64,000 nucleotides of DNA from Apophysomyces variabilis (lineage: Eukaryota > Mucoromycota > Mucoromycetes > Mucorales > Mucoraceae): assembly GCA_002749535.1 (NCBI GenBank), contig MZZL01000398.1:248001-312000 (forward strand), in the 5' to 3' direction. Shown in pieces: positions 1-12,508 of the stretch (positions are counted from its first letter, which is position 1; every line of letters starts with the position of its first letter). The translations under genes were made by a program, and so were the position numbers. The notes under the pieces are model-generated. The model ran no database searches. It was given only the letters and a program-made list of their open reading frames with translations, and was not told where the DNA came from.

Positions 1-239
1 CCACTGTTCAATGTACATGGATGGTGCACGGTTTTTTACGAAAAAGGCTTGCAATGGCTTTCTGAGCAAGCTCATACTGTGGGTCAGTCACATCTTTTTA
101 ATCGCAGCTCGTCTGTGCTCTTTGCTGATGGTAAGAGTAAACACTAAGCTTTATCTTTCATTTCAAAGAAGAAAAAAAGACAAAAGCAATTAGCTCACAT
201 ATTATGAACAATCATCTTGCTAATATGTCTACAGCTTAA
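1..239 (+). CDS. 3' end of an unidentified spliced gene (partial)
   Basis: Reading frame 1 is open from the window edge to base 130 and gives a protein-like stretch with NVHGWCTVFYEKG and later FNRSSSVLFAD. It ends at a good donor (gtaaga, 131). With the acceptor acag at 231-234 the frame closes at once: Ala then TAA at 237-239. A nearer acceptor (tag at 191-193) would add only a few residues. This is therefore the last large exon plus a tiny terminal exon of a gene that begins outside the window. I do not recognise the family. The competing frame with Met at base 11 is less convincing because it reads through the donor. Confidence 0.5.
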
Positions 240-852
240 AAACTATCAAAATTGAGTTGCTTTTCCCTCTTTTTTTCTTATTCTTGTCAAACGAAATCGA
301 TCCTTGTATTGCTATTGTACTATTTCTCTATGCTTGTACTATGTAGGTTTTCATTCTTAACAGATAAAACCTTGACAAAACCAAAGTGCATAGTATCGAT
401 CTATGCAGTTCAGTGACATTGTAAAGCAAATAATTTATATTGCACGTAATAAACAAGGAAGTCCTGCGGTCTCAGTTCTATTTCTTCGATTCCTACAGCT
501 GATTTGCTACCGCTACCCCTGCTAGTTCTTTCCCATGACGTCCCCCGGTCTCCAAATGCGTTTGCGTAAAGGATGCAAATATGATCCCATTGAATTCAAC
601 AAAGTAAGAGAATAAGTTCGTTTACTCCAGATGTAAGTCTTATTGAAACTTTTAAACGACGGTCTAGACTTTTTTCTGTTGGTTAAATTGAAACCTACTC
701 AATGTGAAAAGCTGATTCGATATTTTTAGTGGGCGGGATAAAGTAAATTGAAACAGCCAAGATCAGGGAAAAAATTGGAAATAAAAAGGTTGTCCTGACA
801 GTGGCCTCTTTCTTGGGCTTTTTTCTTTATTATATAAAACACCAACATAATC
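240..852. other. spacer upstream of the GH17 gene
   Basis: No coding frame of note. It should contain the 3' UTR of the left gene and the promoter of the glucanase gene, including a TATA-like motif near its right end. Confidence 0.5.
831..838 (+). promoter_or_regulatory. TATA-like box before the GH17 gene
   Basis: The sequence tatataaa lies 15 bases before the start codon at 853. A pyrimidine-rich run (ctctttcttgggcttttttc) stands just upstream. The close spacing would give a very short leader or a start a little downstream, so this is a plausible but unproven core promoter. Confidence 0.3.
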
Positions 853-1925
853 ATGAAAGGGCTGTTCTACTTCGTATTGAGCATCCTGGCAGGCAGCTAC
901 TTTGTACAGGCCCAGAATGACTTCTATGGTTTGAACTATGGTGTCAATCGTGACGCTTGTCCCACGTTAGACGACCTCAAGCGCGATTTTTCCACTTTGA
1001 AACAATATACAAACCGTATCAAGACCTTCTCCTTGTCAGTGTGTAATCAAGGTAAAGAGAGCAGTAAACCATCATCGACTTTTGTTTCTGACTTTCTCTT
1101 TCTTTTGTTTGATTTCGCGTAGGTGATCTTGCTCTGCAGGCTACCCAAGCACTGGGTATGCGTATGTATCTTGGTATGTGGATCGATCGACCCGATACAT
1201 TCCAACAAGAACTGGACGCTTTGAATGCTATTTTGGCCAAACATGATTTAAGCAATGTGGATGGTATCGTGGTTGGTTCAGAGGTGTTGTATCGTAACGA
1301 TGCCGACGCCGCTTCATTGGTGGGCTATATCAACAAAGTGAAGACCTTGGTGAAACCAAAAGGTGTCAAGGTCACAACAGCCGATGTCTATTATAAGTTT
1401 CCTCCAGAAGTAGTTCAGGCCGTTGATTTTATTACAATGTAAGGGAAGGATTTGGCTGGCTAATACAAAACGCTCAATGGCTATTTTTTATTTCTTTAAA
1501 CACAGGAATGCTTTCCCGTACTGGGAAGGTGTTGCAGTTGAACAAGGTGCTGGTACGCTTATGGACCATTATCAGTCAGTGGTAGGCATAGCACAAGGAA
1601 AGCCAGTTATCATTGGTGAGACAGGTTGGCCAGCAGAGGGTGCTAACTTTGGCGCCTCTGTTCCTTCACCTGCCAATCAAAAACTGTGAGTATCAAAGTG
1701 GGAATTAAGTCATGAAATGGAAGCCTTATTCTGATCATCCCAAACGACAGGTATCTGCAGCAAGTTCTTTGCCAGGTTAAGCAGCAAAATATCAATATGC
1801 TCTGGTTTTCAGCAATAGATGAACCTTATCGCTCTGGCGTAGAAGGTCATTGGGGACTTTTAGATGCTCAGAGACAATTGAATGCCAACATTCCATCTGG
1901 TGTGTTGCAAAATCCATGTCAATGA
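853..1925 (+). CDS. secreted GH17 beta-1,3-glucanase/glucanosyltransferase (Bgl2/Scw type)
   Basis: Four exons join in frame: 853-1051, 1123-1438, 1506-1685 and 1751-1925, giving 289 residues. The product starts with a clear signal peptide (MKGLFYFVLSILAGSYFVQA) and continues with FYGLNYGVN, as in GH17 enzymes. The proton-donor glutamate is in VVGSEVLYR and the nucleophile glutamate is in IIGETGWP. The C-terminal half carries MLWFSAIDEPY and a GHWGLL motif typical of the family. These enzymes act in the cell wall on beta-1,3-glucan, cleaving or rearranging chains. There is no GPI-like or Ser/Thr-rich tail, so a soluble or wall-bound enzyme is likely. All introns are 64-71 nt with GT-AG ends. 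The length is slightly under that of yeast Bgl2 (313 residues). Function rests on family membership; the exact substrate mode is not shown. Confidence 0.9.
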
Positions 1926-2032
1926 AAAAGAAAACAAAGTTTAGAAGATAAAAAAAAGTATAAATTTTTCTAATACGTCTTTTATACAAGTTTCGCTCTA
2001 TACAACGTTCGAACAAAAAGAAAAGCACAATC

Positions 2033-2932
2033 TTAATCCTTCTTTGCTTCAGGCTGCTCAGCAACCTCAGATGGGACATTCACTTCTGGCTGCTGCTGAC
2101 CATGTGGTTCCTGTAGCCGTCCCGATTCAATCGTTGCTTCGGCCACACTGGTTGCCTGCGCATCACTCTGCTGTTTTTGTACTGGGCGAGCCCATTCTGC
2201 TGGGAAAATAAGTTTCTTCTTTGGTTGGGCCAAATTAAGAGGGATGTCCGCAAACGTATCGGTGGTATTCTATAACCAATTGGTTAACATAGGCATATTC
2301 CTTACTCCTTTTTGCTCGAATTTACCTTGGCCTCCGCTACAAGTTTGTCCAAAGTATCACTCACGTATTTCTTGTTCTGCTTGCGGTGCGGGAACTTCTC
2401 GCTGGACAGTTTAATTTCGTCCGTGTTGACGTCGTACCGTGGTCCGGCCAACAACAGCAGTTTGTGTCGTTCGGTGTCTTTCAATTTCAGGTCAGAAACT
2501 TTGACGGTCAAAACCACTTTGCGTTCGACAGGATGTCCTTCACCTAGGTAAGTGTGTGTTTTGAACTTCAAGATTTGATCGCTGGTAGGAGGGACGAACG
2601 GCTTTGCAAAAGCTGTCATACAATGTGCCATCAGTTCTCTCATGTCAACTAACAAGCGAGAAATGGTTACCACTTAGTTTAGGAAGCTCATATTCTGTCT
2701 TTCGCAGGTATTTTCTAACTTCTCGAATGTTCTCAAACAGTTCATGACCGATGGTAGTTTGATCGTCAAAGTCGAATTTCTCCATGTGGTTCACGTCGTA
2801 CTTCTTGTCCGGTCTTCTGAAACGGGCACCCTGACGGCCTACCATAGCTGCCGGAGCGGAAGAAAAGCTGCGACATACTAAGCCGGTCAGAACTGATGTC
2901 GTCCTTGCGATGCTCAACGAAGGTCTGGACAT
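2033..2932 (-). CDS. mitochondrial small-subunit ribosomal protein mS35 (Rsm24/MRPS35 family)
   Basis: Three exons on the minus strand (2932-2671, 2612-2326, 2269-2033) give 261 residues. The N-terminus (MSRPSLSIARTTSV, Arg/Ser rich, few acids) is a mitochondrial presequence. The conserved core follows: ELPKLSAFAKPFVPP, then FKTHTYLGEGHPVERKVVL and LLLLAGPRYDVNTDEIKLS, the signature of the MRP-S28/mS35 domain. The exon junctions were chosen because they restore these motifs: the first intron (58 nt) joins PKLS to AFAKPF, and the second (56 nt) joins AEAK to NTTDTFADIPLNL. The protein belongs to the mitoribosomal small subunit. The C-terminal tail is Gln/Glu rich and probably disordered. The gene is convergent with the GH17 gene, with 107 bases between stops. 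Confidence 0.9.
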
Positions 2933-5900
2933 GGTCTTTGTTTGAACCCCACCGGGTTGTTTTTGGACCTTGACATTGTGGAAAAAACAGGCTATTAAAA
3001 CCCAGAATTGTGACTTTCAAATCAAAGGAAAGGAGAACACCAGCTTTCCCTCAAACCGCCAGAAACTATTTCACTTGAAGAAGAAAAAGCAATGGCAAAC
3101 GATTGATGAATACACGACACATCACGTATGGATTACTTCCAGTTCTCACTTACCCGATGAGAGACAAGATGCTACTCATATTAGGATGCTTTATGTCGCC
3201 AGATTATAGAGGATAGATGGTAGATACGATGGATACATAGTCATGTGTTCACAGGCGATCGAGCTGAAAGTGGAAACGTACCCTGTATAGTCTATCACCA
3301 TCACAATGCCAAAATCAAAGTTATAGTACGTTCCTTATACTATCAATATCTATAAAAAGGCGAAAGGTTATTTATTATACCGGATACATGGCCGAACCGG
3401 ACGTTTCAGTGAATCAATAGAAAGCAAATGAAGCTATGCTTGGCTTTTATATAGAGATACAAAGAAAAGCATCCAACATGGCACACATTATTATCACTAC
3501 AAGATTCAACCCCAGAAAATGCAGATTACTTTATCATTCTGTAACATCTCTTCTTTTGCTATGAGCAAAGAACGTGATACTTTCGTACAAACGATAGGGA
3601 AAATAGCAGAAGATCTGCTAGCAGGGGTTTATTTCATTGTTAGCTACAATGCACGAACGCTCGAGAAGGAAAGCCGGTTTTCGGCAGAAAGCTTTCAGAT
3701 AGAAACTTGCAATTCATTGTCGATTAGTTTTTACTGCCGTCCGTTGTTTCGTGCTAGAGCTGCGGAGAATAGCGGAACAATCTCGTTTTGGTATAAAAAA
3801 ATCTTTGCTCAAAACCAGGAGTATCCTGAATTTAGATGACATCTATGCAGCTTTCCTTCATATTTTGCTATGCTGCCGTTAAAAATCGCTGAAGCAACAG
3901 TAGATCTAATCGTTTCAAAAAGGTTTGATCCATTTACATACGCATAAAGTGAAGTGTGTAAGGTTTGCGGGAACGAACCGTTCCAATCATACTCTGCAAT
4001 AAACTATCTCTGTCTCTATTTCAAAAAGGGTTTTCAGGTTCTGTTATTATAAGACTAACTAATGAAAGGAAAAGATCGAGGATACCCCACTCATCGTGAT
4101 CTTTCCCCATCATATCCATTTTCTTTTGACACTTGAAACCACATGAAAGCTATCGCAGCGGGCTCTTATGTCCGGTTCTTTCTGTATGCTAGACCGTCGA
4201 TATTTGGGAAGCTTTGCACATGTTGCTTTATTCAATATGTTTAACCCAAGATGAAAAATTACGTAGCTTTTTAGCGTGACCATGTACAACAATCATTCCA
4301 TTCCCGATTTAGATTAAGTTGGTTTTGACATTGATTGCTTTTGTAGTTGGTAGATTCTAAGGAACTTTGTATATTGTCACGGACTCATTAACCATCCATG
4401 GTATGACCAAAGTAACAGTGTGGAGACGCAGAAAGAGCAATCTCGTTTTTCATTTATGCTTAGTAAAACAAAGTTCAATTCTGAGGCTGATGCGCATACG
4501 TCAGCCTCATTCCCTTCAAGACATAATTTGGAAGTGAGGCACATCGGCGATTACTACATATGTTCTACTGTATCGGATTATCCATCGAAAGAGGTTAACA
4601 TCTGCATTTTTATAGTCCGTTACAATCGCCTACCGAGATCCGATACATTATTTGCCTACTGTGCATACACTTGATATTGTAACAGAAACTAAACTAATTT
4701 GTAAACCTGGCAATGTCGTTTCTATGCTGAATCAAAGTAATTTCATAACCCGATAAGAAGACGTGGCGTTCTCGTAAAGGCGAATTTTGAATTTCGAAAG
4801 GAAAGAATTTCGCAGACTAACAATGACAATTTCCAGTTCAAGTCTCACCCACTTGTCGCAGTGCTCTTATCTCGAAGGTTCCGGTCGAACTTCAAGCCAT
4901 ACCAGGTAATGTCTCTCATTGATATGGTAACCGTTCACAAATTGCACTATTGCAGCTAAATCGTAAAAGTATATTCCTTTATTGCATGATTCAATGGCGT
5001 ACAGGCTGCCGAAATTGGCTATATCGCGATTCCTAGCGTGAGAGATATCGGCGACATCACGCTGAAAAGTCCTACATGAAGCAACACAATCATGTTAGCC
5101 GTCACGATCAAGTACATCCAGCTGGACGATAAGGAAAAGAGCTCGAATCGTTGTTCTCACATGCAGGCGACTGGACCAAACAGATAGTTGACGAAAAAGT
5201 TAGAGCCAGCAGTATCATGCATATACATTGCCTACAAGAGCTTGGCATCGCCAATGATAGGTTCCTACGTTCCCTGGGCCTGCCTTTGCATGTGTTTTGA
5301 ACGATTGCTCTTTATGGAGGAAAGAAGCGAAACAAAGTTAAACGGTTATGTACTTTATGTACTCCTTGGATTGACAAGCTTTGTGCGACAAGACTTTCTG
5401 GATATGCGACAGTTGATTGTTAATGAAATTCTTCTTTTCCTTTTTTTGTGGGAATGTGGAATTCGAACTTACGAGAATCCCATATCAATTTCATTTCGGG
5501 GATGAAATTGCTTTCTGTAACGACCTTACCAAAGCGAGAGGCACTTTGTCTCGTACTTACTGATCTATGGTAACACAAGCCACGCACGAGTTTTCCGACG
5601 TGGTAACGCTAAAGCTACACAAGCATTACACGTGCGACATCGCACATCAACTTTACCAAGCCCATCAATCAGACATAGAATGATTTGTTCACAGCACGTA
5701 TACATACTCACGGATCAATTTGCAGATCGTGGGCATAAGTGATTCCCTCTTTCTGAACTGACATGATCGACCAATAAAAGACGTAATAGGTCTTTTTCTG
5801 CTATGTATATTTATGGTAATGATTCATGAGTGCTTTACGAATTAGACAGAAAGCAAAGGTTTTCGGTGTCCTTTTTAAATCACCGAGGTCGCTGCCCACG

Positions 5901-6730
5901 GGTTAATCTTAGGTTGTACAAAAGAAGTTGTTAATTCCTGAAACTTTGTCAAAACCTAAATAAAAGAAAAGGTGAAGTAAACGGGTATTGGTGAGCTTAG
6001 CTTAATATTGTCCTAAAAGAAAGAGAAACGGAAGTTCCGAAATATATTCGTGTGTAGAATGAGTGTGTGTATCGGGGTTACGAAAGAGTATTTCGGCATG
6101 TGGAGAGTTGTGTAACTTTTGTTATTAATTGACAAACCTTGACGAAGCTTTCCACCGTACCGCGGTTGTCACGTATGAAAGGAAAGATCAGAGTTCGTAG
6201 AAAGATTATTAGATCAGCAACTATTCATTTTTTGCTTTAAATATCAAGATTATCTAATTGTACGAAGGTGCAAATGTACTTAATATAAACAGATATCCGA
6301 GGATGAACCATGTCTCTCTATGGTAAAAATGCGTTTTACAGTTTTTACCAATCGTTTGTGTGGAAACTACCGGAATGCCATTGGCAAGGAGATGCTCGTC
6401 TAGCAAGACACAATTCTATACCTAGTAATTGCGAAAGATACACCACATCGTGGGAAAAGAAATTGAGCAGTAAATATGTTATGATGTTGGGAATCAAGCT
6501 ATGCAAGTGAGCATGGGCCTTGCATGATAGTTCTTCTTTGCGGACAAGGTTGAGCGTTGTTTATCCTGCAAAATTATTAACCTAAAATTTTTGATCGTCG
6601 TTAGAATTTGTTAGACTTTTATTTTTCCTTCTTTCTTTTCCTCTTTCCTTTCCTTTTCTTTTTTCTTCCTTACATTTAAAGTATTTCTTCTCTTACTGTT
6701 GGTTAAGCGTCTTTATTTAAGACAATCATT
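2933..6730. other. 3.8 kb gene-poor stretch with possible coding relics
   Basis: No intact gene is seen. Several ORFs of 60-106 codons occur (for example 3519-3839 and 5188-5505 on plus) but none has recognisable motifs or a good splice continuation. At about 5125-5300 (+) a better-looking frame reads KELESLFSHAGDWTKQIV and CLQELGIANDRFLRSLGLP, but an in-frame TAA lies just before it. A shorter piece near 4840 reads FKSHPLVAVLLSRR. These could be relics of a dead gene. The last 150 bases before 6731 are pyrimidine-rich (about 6615-6700), as expected for the promoter of the RGS gene. Confidence 0.4.
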
Positions 6731-8680
6731 ATGCCGAACACAAATAGTTCGCTAGCCACGTATACTACTATGATGCGGGTGACTACTACAGGACGACCCT
6801 ACACAAAGGTAATGTACCGGGGAAAATGACAGACATCATTGACAGCTGCCAATTGGCTTCAGGATCTACATGATTTATTTGCTGCTTTTATAATTCAACA
6901 ACCTCTGGGAGACCATAGATCATTTCTTCGTGTTTATCCTAGTACGTTCACAACAGACGAAGGCGTGGCTAGCATGGCCGAATTTAAGTTTACGCACGTC
7001 GTCCGCGGCCCTGATCCAAACGATCCTTCGCGGCAAGTTTCCACACGGACGACTACGACTTTCAGCATGTCACGGGAGATGGCTAAACTCCTTGGTATGC
7101 ACTTCCTTAACGCACGTCTTGTTGAAAACGCTGTGGATCCCCAGAACAGAACAATGAAAGATAAGGGAATTTGGTCTATAACGCCCAAAGGGAGATACAT
7201 GATTGAAGACTTCAGTCAGCGAGCTCAAGTGAAGATCAATCATATGAAACCCCATTTGGCCCGTATTGAGTCCTTCCAAGTTTTCCCCTTTGAACGTTTA
7301 GAAAATACTGACCAGCTTACCTTTTCACGACCGAACATGACGCAGGCATTCCAAACAATGATGAAATGGTTACCAGTAGAAAGCCTTCAAGCAGATGAAA
7401 TTGGGGGTAAGTTGTTTCTATTTTTTAATTTCTTGTGTATCAAAACACTTAATTAGACAGTTAACTAAACAGGACTTACCAAAAATGACCTTCACAAGTT
7501 GAAATATACTTTTTACGGATACCAATGCTTTGAGTGGATCAGCGAGTATACTACCGTTGTCAATCGCGACGAAGCATTGCTAATTGCTTCGGAATTTGTA
7601 TTGTATGGCTGGATTGAACAGATCCTAGACAAATCCGACAGAGCCAATAGTAAATCAAATGAAGATATTTTGTTCAGAATGGGACGAAATACATACTATT
7701 ATGTGACTGAACGCGGGCAGAAAGTACTTGGGTGGACCAAGGACGACAACACGGCGAACGCGGCAGCGGAGACAAGGAGTAATTACACCAGTAGACTTTT
7801 GCCCACGGAAGCTGATAATAGTTCGGTTGGGGTTCCGGAAGCTACGATCAGCCGTCAGCAAACAACTACGCAAAGCAGCAATAGTAGTAGCACATCTTCA
7901 GAAAATATGAACACCTCGACGTTGCTATATGATTTTGGGTTTGCAAATGACTTTCCAATGCTCTCGGATAAGCCAAGCAGAGACGATTCAACAGAAAAGC
8001 TACTTACGGCTCAATTACAACCCACTGTGTTTGAGCGGAGTCTTTCCAGTCATTCCCATACCTCGGTATCACAAGACAGTGGATCTGAAGTAGCGACTGC
8101 GGTAGCTTCTTCAACCAATTCACGCCCTCAATCCATGGATGAGAACGGTGAACCAAAAGACTCTCAATGGACACGTCTCCAACAGATCCTGGAAGATCCA
8201 TTGCTACGGATGTATTTTCGCGAATTCATGAAAGCAGGCTTCTGCGAGGAGAATATTGACTTTTGGACTGATTACAATGAGCTCCGGAAGAAACTCAAAA
8301 CTTCGCGAGACAGAGGTTCAAAAGATATTCTCGTCGACTGCTATGCAATTTATGAGTCTTATCTTGGATGCGGGGCGCCTTCAGAAGTCAATATCGATCA
8401 TACCTTGAGACAAGATATCATCCAGTTTGTTACGTCGACTTTTACGGTTCTATCGGGCGTTTCAAAGGACATCCCGTTTATGTCTCAAGCACATACGGGC
8501 CACGCTACGGTGACAGTTAACATTCCTGCCTCCCAATGCATCATAGCGCTTATACAACTTTATGATAAGGTAAACGACCATATCTGTCGAATTATGGCGG
8601 AGGATTCCGTACCACGCTTTATGAAGACCGCAAAATATCACGAAATATCAAATACTCTACGAAAGTCTTCCGACTCTTAA
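6731..8680 (+). CDS. DEP- and RGS-domain regulator of G-protein signalling (Sst2/FlbA type)
   Basis: Three exons (6731-6808, 6863-7406, 7473-8680) give 609 residues. The first intron (54 nt) joins TTTGRPYTK to DLHDLFAAF, matching the start of fungal FlbA/Sst2 proteins. Residues about 30-170 form the first DEP-like module (FTSDEGV-like region, SMSREMAKLLG-like region). Residues about 205-290 form the second DEP domain (LHKLKYTFYGYQCFEWI, then LYGWIEQI). A Ser/Thr/Gln-rich linker follows. The RGS domain (about 440-590) starts at LQQILEDPLLRMYFREFM and contains EENIDFWTDYNEL. RGS proteins speed GTP hydrolysis by G-alpha subunits; in ascomycetes this class dampens pheromone or conidiation signalling and sits at membranes through the DEP region. 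The RGS domain holds a longer insertion than usual around the glycine-rich part. The start codon is the first ATG after a pyrimidine-rich leader. Confidence 0.92.
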
Positions 8681-10021
8681 CCTGACAGGACGTGGCTCTC
8701 TTTGCCGTTAAATCTTTTTCTCCCTTTTCTTTTTGCCACTTTTTTCTTTCTCCGGATGTACTCTGTACTTTTTATGCTCAAATGCCCACCACATGTTATC
8801 GCCTACCGCAGATGGGCTATTTATGGTCTTTTATTATGGTTTCTTTCTTCTTCTGCGTTGCTTATGTTTGTTATGTAAATAGTGCGTTTATTGCTTGTTT
8901 TTTTCTTTACTTGGTATATATCTCTTGTTTTTCTGCCCAAAGCATTTAGATTAGCCTATGAACTTTTTTTTTTGCCCTCTTCGTAGAGCTGGTTTCGTAA
9001 ATAATTTTGTAATTTCAATTTAATTACTTATATGACTAACAATTGACATTTAATGGCTCAAATGCAGGCATTTGGTGTAGATAGAGCGTGTGATACTTTG
9101 TGGGTAAATCTGTCAAAAACGTTAAGCCAACAAGTAATGCATCTAATGCAAAGCCTGGTTAATGACATTGTTTGACAGGACAGTCTCATTTCGAGGAATT
9201 GGAAAGATACAGCGCTGTGGTACAGTGTTGTCTTTCTACTGTCCAGATCTTGTAGTGCAGTGTCAGCAACAAACGAAACGAAACGAAGTGTCCAATGGCT
9301 AATCCTAGAGAGCTACAAACTGCTACTCTCTGAAGGATTGCAAATAACATCGTAATCAGCTGATTCATCTCGTTACTACGTAGCGTTTTCGGGAACACAG
9401 TCATTGTATAGCTGACTTCCTTAGATAAGAGAGGACATAACCTGAAAAGCCTTCCCGTATCATAAGCATAAATTATCAATACTGACAAGGAAGAGGTGGC
9501 TGTGGCTAAGTTTACCCAACTTGCAGCTGAAGCAATCAATTTGGTACATTATCTCTTGTAAATCATCTCATTCTAACCTTATTACTTATGAACAAGCATT
9601 ACTTCTACTATTGCGACTTTTTCCATTTCCTTTTGACGCTGTTTGGCTACCGATATCGCAGTTTATGAACTTGTATGTCGCTCTCAAGATTCTTTTGTAC
9701 TGCACGGAAAATGATTGGCATGTAGTCAACGAGCGTAGTGAACCTAAGTCTGTGCTTGCCCACCCCATCAAGGCTTAGCTGCCGTGCTGAGTAATTACAA
9801 AATGAAGCTTCCGGATAAGGTTATCCACATATAACTATGCAAATAAACTATTGTTACCGGGGGGATCATATATAAAAAGTCATATAAAAAGCAAGACCTA
9901 TTGATGAATTGCTTCAAGTACCTTTTTAGTCTTGACAGAGTACTGAATGCTTAAAAGATGGAAAAAATGTGCTGGGCCGGTTCAAAAGCTTCATTCTAAT
10001 TGAGGCGTTATGAGGAAAAAG
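8681..10021. other. spacer, no clear gene
   Basis: The first 300 bases are T-rich and probably the 3' UTR of the RGS gene. Further on only short random ORFs appear (for example 9186-9539 on minus and 9521-9778 on plus, which overlap on opposite strands). No tRNA or repeat was recognised. Confidence 0.4.
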
Positions 10022-10330
10022 TCACCCATATTCCCGCAATTGGAACATCTTAATGACTTGTACTGAATCTCCAGTTTTTAGATCATCCGATTCAATTTTG
10101 TCATGGGATAAACCAGTAAGAGAATCAGATATACTACTATCCCGGTTCATAGCGCGCTGAAGGTATTTTATAGAGGCTTGGGATTGCTTTATTTGTTGAA
10201 ATGTTAGGTTTTGTGGAAGAGAAGTGAACGACTTTGGCAGCAACGTTAACTTTCGTTTAATTGTGGAAATTACACTTTTTATTTTTGAAATGATGTATAA
10301 TTGGATTGTTGTGTCGCTCGAAGAAGACAT
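10022..10330 (-). CDS. possible small protein of 102 residues
   Basis: A single open frame from ATG at 10330 to the stop at 10022 starts MSSSSDTTIQLYIISKIK and has a balanced, mostly helical composition (SIKYLQRAMNRDSS). It stands head to head with the Iml2-like gene (start 10521), leaving a 190-base shared promoter region. I see no domain, signal peptide or membrane segment. It may be a real small gene or a chance ORF. Confidence 0.3.
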   Translation of the reverse strand: MSSSSDTTIQLYIISKIKSVISTIKRKLTLLPKSFTSLPQNLTFQQIKQSQASIKYLQRAMNRDSSISDSLTGLSHDKIESDDLKTGDSVQVIKMFQLREYG

Positions 10331-10520
10331 CGGAAAAAGCTAGTTTCAATAAAAAGCCGGAACATTAGGACCGATGCGCAAATTGACAGCATTTTACTTG
10401 TTCCGGTCAAACGTTTTTCCACAGTCCGAAGGCAACAGTTCTATATAAGCAAGGGCCTTCATCTCCCCCGAAAAAAAGCTTGTTCTTTTTTAGTTCTTGC
10501 TTGATATAGCTTTATCGTCC

Positions 10521-12378
10521 ATGGCAAAACTGAAAGCGTCAAAAGGTCTATTTTTTGGCAGTAGTTCGTCATCGCTCGTCAAAGACACCACGCACTCATT
10601 CGAAGATGATCAGCTCATGACCGACCTTATTGCAGTACGAAGAGCACTAGACCTTTTTCTCGATTCACGTATAAAAGAGGCCGAAGATATCCTCAAACCA
10701 CGTCGAAAAATATCGATGTACCATGCTCTTGGCCACTCCTTTATCTTGTTCCTGAAATCTATGATGACTTTCGAAGAGTCAGACGTGCAACTTACCCTGG
10801 AAGCCCTTAAACGGACAATCCAACTCGCAAATGAACTGCGCAGGTCTGGAAATGGATGGCTTGATATTTCGTCCTGGGTCAAAACGTCCATACCATCGAT
10901 GACCTTTATTCAGCGTCACGCGGTAAACATGACAACAAACGCAAAACCAGCGGTTACTCAAGTGATATACTGTTGCTAGGAACTTGTCCATGCCGAAGCG
11001 TATCTTCTCAGAGCATTGCTTAATACCATTCATGACGACAGTGTCATGTCATTTCTGCGCGAGAGCTTAAATATTCGAAGCAGTTATAATACCTACTGTA
11101 GTTTAGAGAGTTATCTAAAGACCGGGGATGGCGATGAGCATTTCCAATCGGGTGTCGCACTTGGTGTCGGCTGTTTCAATTTGATTTTATCCATGTTGCC
11201 ACCCTCTGTGTTGAGAGTGGCCGAGTTCATCGGCTTTTCTGCGGACCGGGCACATGGTGTAGCGGTCCTTGAATCCGTGAGCCGTGCGTCAACAGAGCAA
11301 GGATTGCGACGACAGCTTTGTGACATGGTGATTATCCTGTATCACTTGATATTATCCAAAATAATGCCGTTAAACAACGTGGACGAGGTATTCGCGCAGA
11401 AATTATTGGATTATAACTTGGAACGATACCCGTCTGGAGTATTTTTCGTTTATTTCCATGGACGACAGCTTGCGAGTCAAGGCAAGCTAGACGAGGCCAA
11501 AGCAGCCTATCATAAGGCTATCGAGACACAGAAAGATTGGAAACAGCTGCAGCATATGTGTTTTTGGGAGCTTGGATTGATAGGGCTCGCACAACAAGAC
11601 TGGGGGAAATGTGTCGAAATGTTTGATATCTTGGCAAAAGAAAGTCATTGGTCCAAATCAGTGTACACGTATCTCAAAGCGTTAGCATTGTATAAGCAAG
11701 GAAAGGATGTGAAAGAATTGATGAAACAAGTAACAGCAAGAAAGCAAAAGATTGGCGGAAAGTCGCTCCCAATGGAGGTAAGATAGTAAGAGCGGATATA
11801 CGGCGGGATCGCCGAGACGGCTAATCGTTTCATGACAGAAATTCGTATCACGCAAATCCAGGAAATTCCTTGCCCAAGATGGATTAATATTGCCTGACTT
11901 GGAAATGCTCAGTGCCTTCTCTGTGCTTGACTTTATCCCAGAACAGCAATTACTGCAGAACCTTGATTCTATCAATCAAACAGTTGACGCCTTGGACCAA
12001 AACGCACACGACGATATCTGTTTAGCCCATTATCTACGAGCCCTGGTGGCACGGACATTAACTGAAAAATATACACGGGACATGCGAACATTACATCAAC
12101 AATCATTGGACATAGTATTTGCACATGCACCCAAGGTGCAATTAGATCATTACATCTATTATTTTGCTCACTACGAAAAAGCTCGCATGCTGATTCTCGA
12201 CAACCGGTTCAACGAAGCTGAAGCGGAGATCCAGGTGATCCTCCGCGCAGATGAAAAAGGAGTCTATAACGTGGGCGCAGGACCGCATGCGAAGAACAAA
12301 TATAGTCTAGCGAACGGATTAGTATTTAAATGCCACAACGCTATGACCAAGATCCAAAGCTTAAAAAAGAAAGAATAA
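10521..12378 (+). CDS. Iml2/TTC39-family TPR protein
   Basis: Three exons (10521-10922, 10980-11777, 11839-12378) give 579 residues. The first splice joins IQRHA to ELVHAEAYLLRALLN, a hallmark of the family, followed by FLRESLNIRSSYNTY and GVALGVGCFNLILSMLPP. The C-terminal half is alpha-helical with TPR-like repeats (GKLDEAKAAYHKAIETQKDW, SHWSKSVYTYLKALALYKQG). Yeast Iml2 has been linked to clearance of inclusion bodies through lipid droplets; animal TTC39 proteins are linked to lipid and ciliary traits. The molecular activity is not known. ATG at 10521 follows a T-rich leader and gives MAKLKASKGLFFG. The next gene begins only 131 bases after the stop. Confidence 0.88.
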
Positions 12379-12508
12379 TCTCTGCTTTAATATAAACTTC
12401 AAACTGCATACGATTTATTGTAATAAACCCCACATCCGCAAATTTCCTCTTCCGAACAAAATTTGCCTGTTGCTTCGATTATCCATTTTCGTCCTACACC
12501 CGACACCG

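Noticed and set aside
2648..2670. A 22-nt intron in mS35
   Set aside because: Too short. A 58-nt intron with the same donor and a later acceptor has the same phase and restores the AFAKPFVPP motif.
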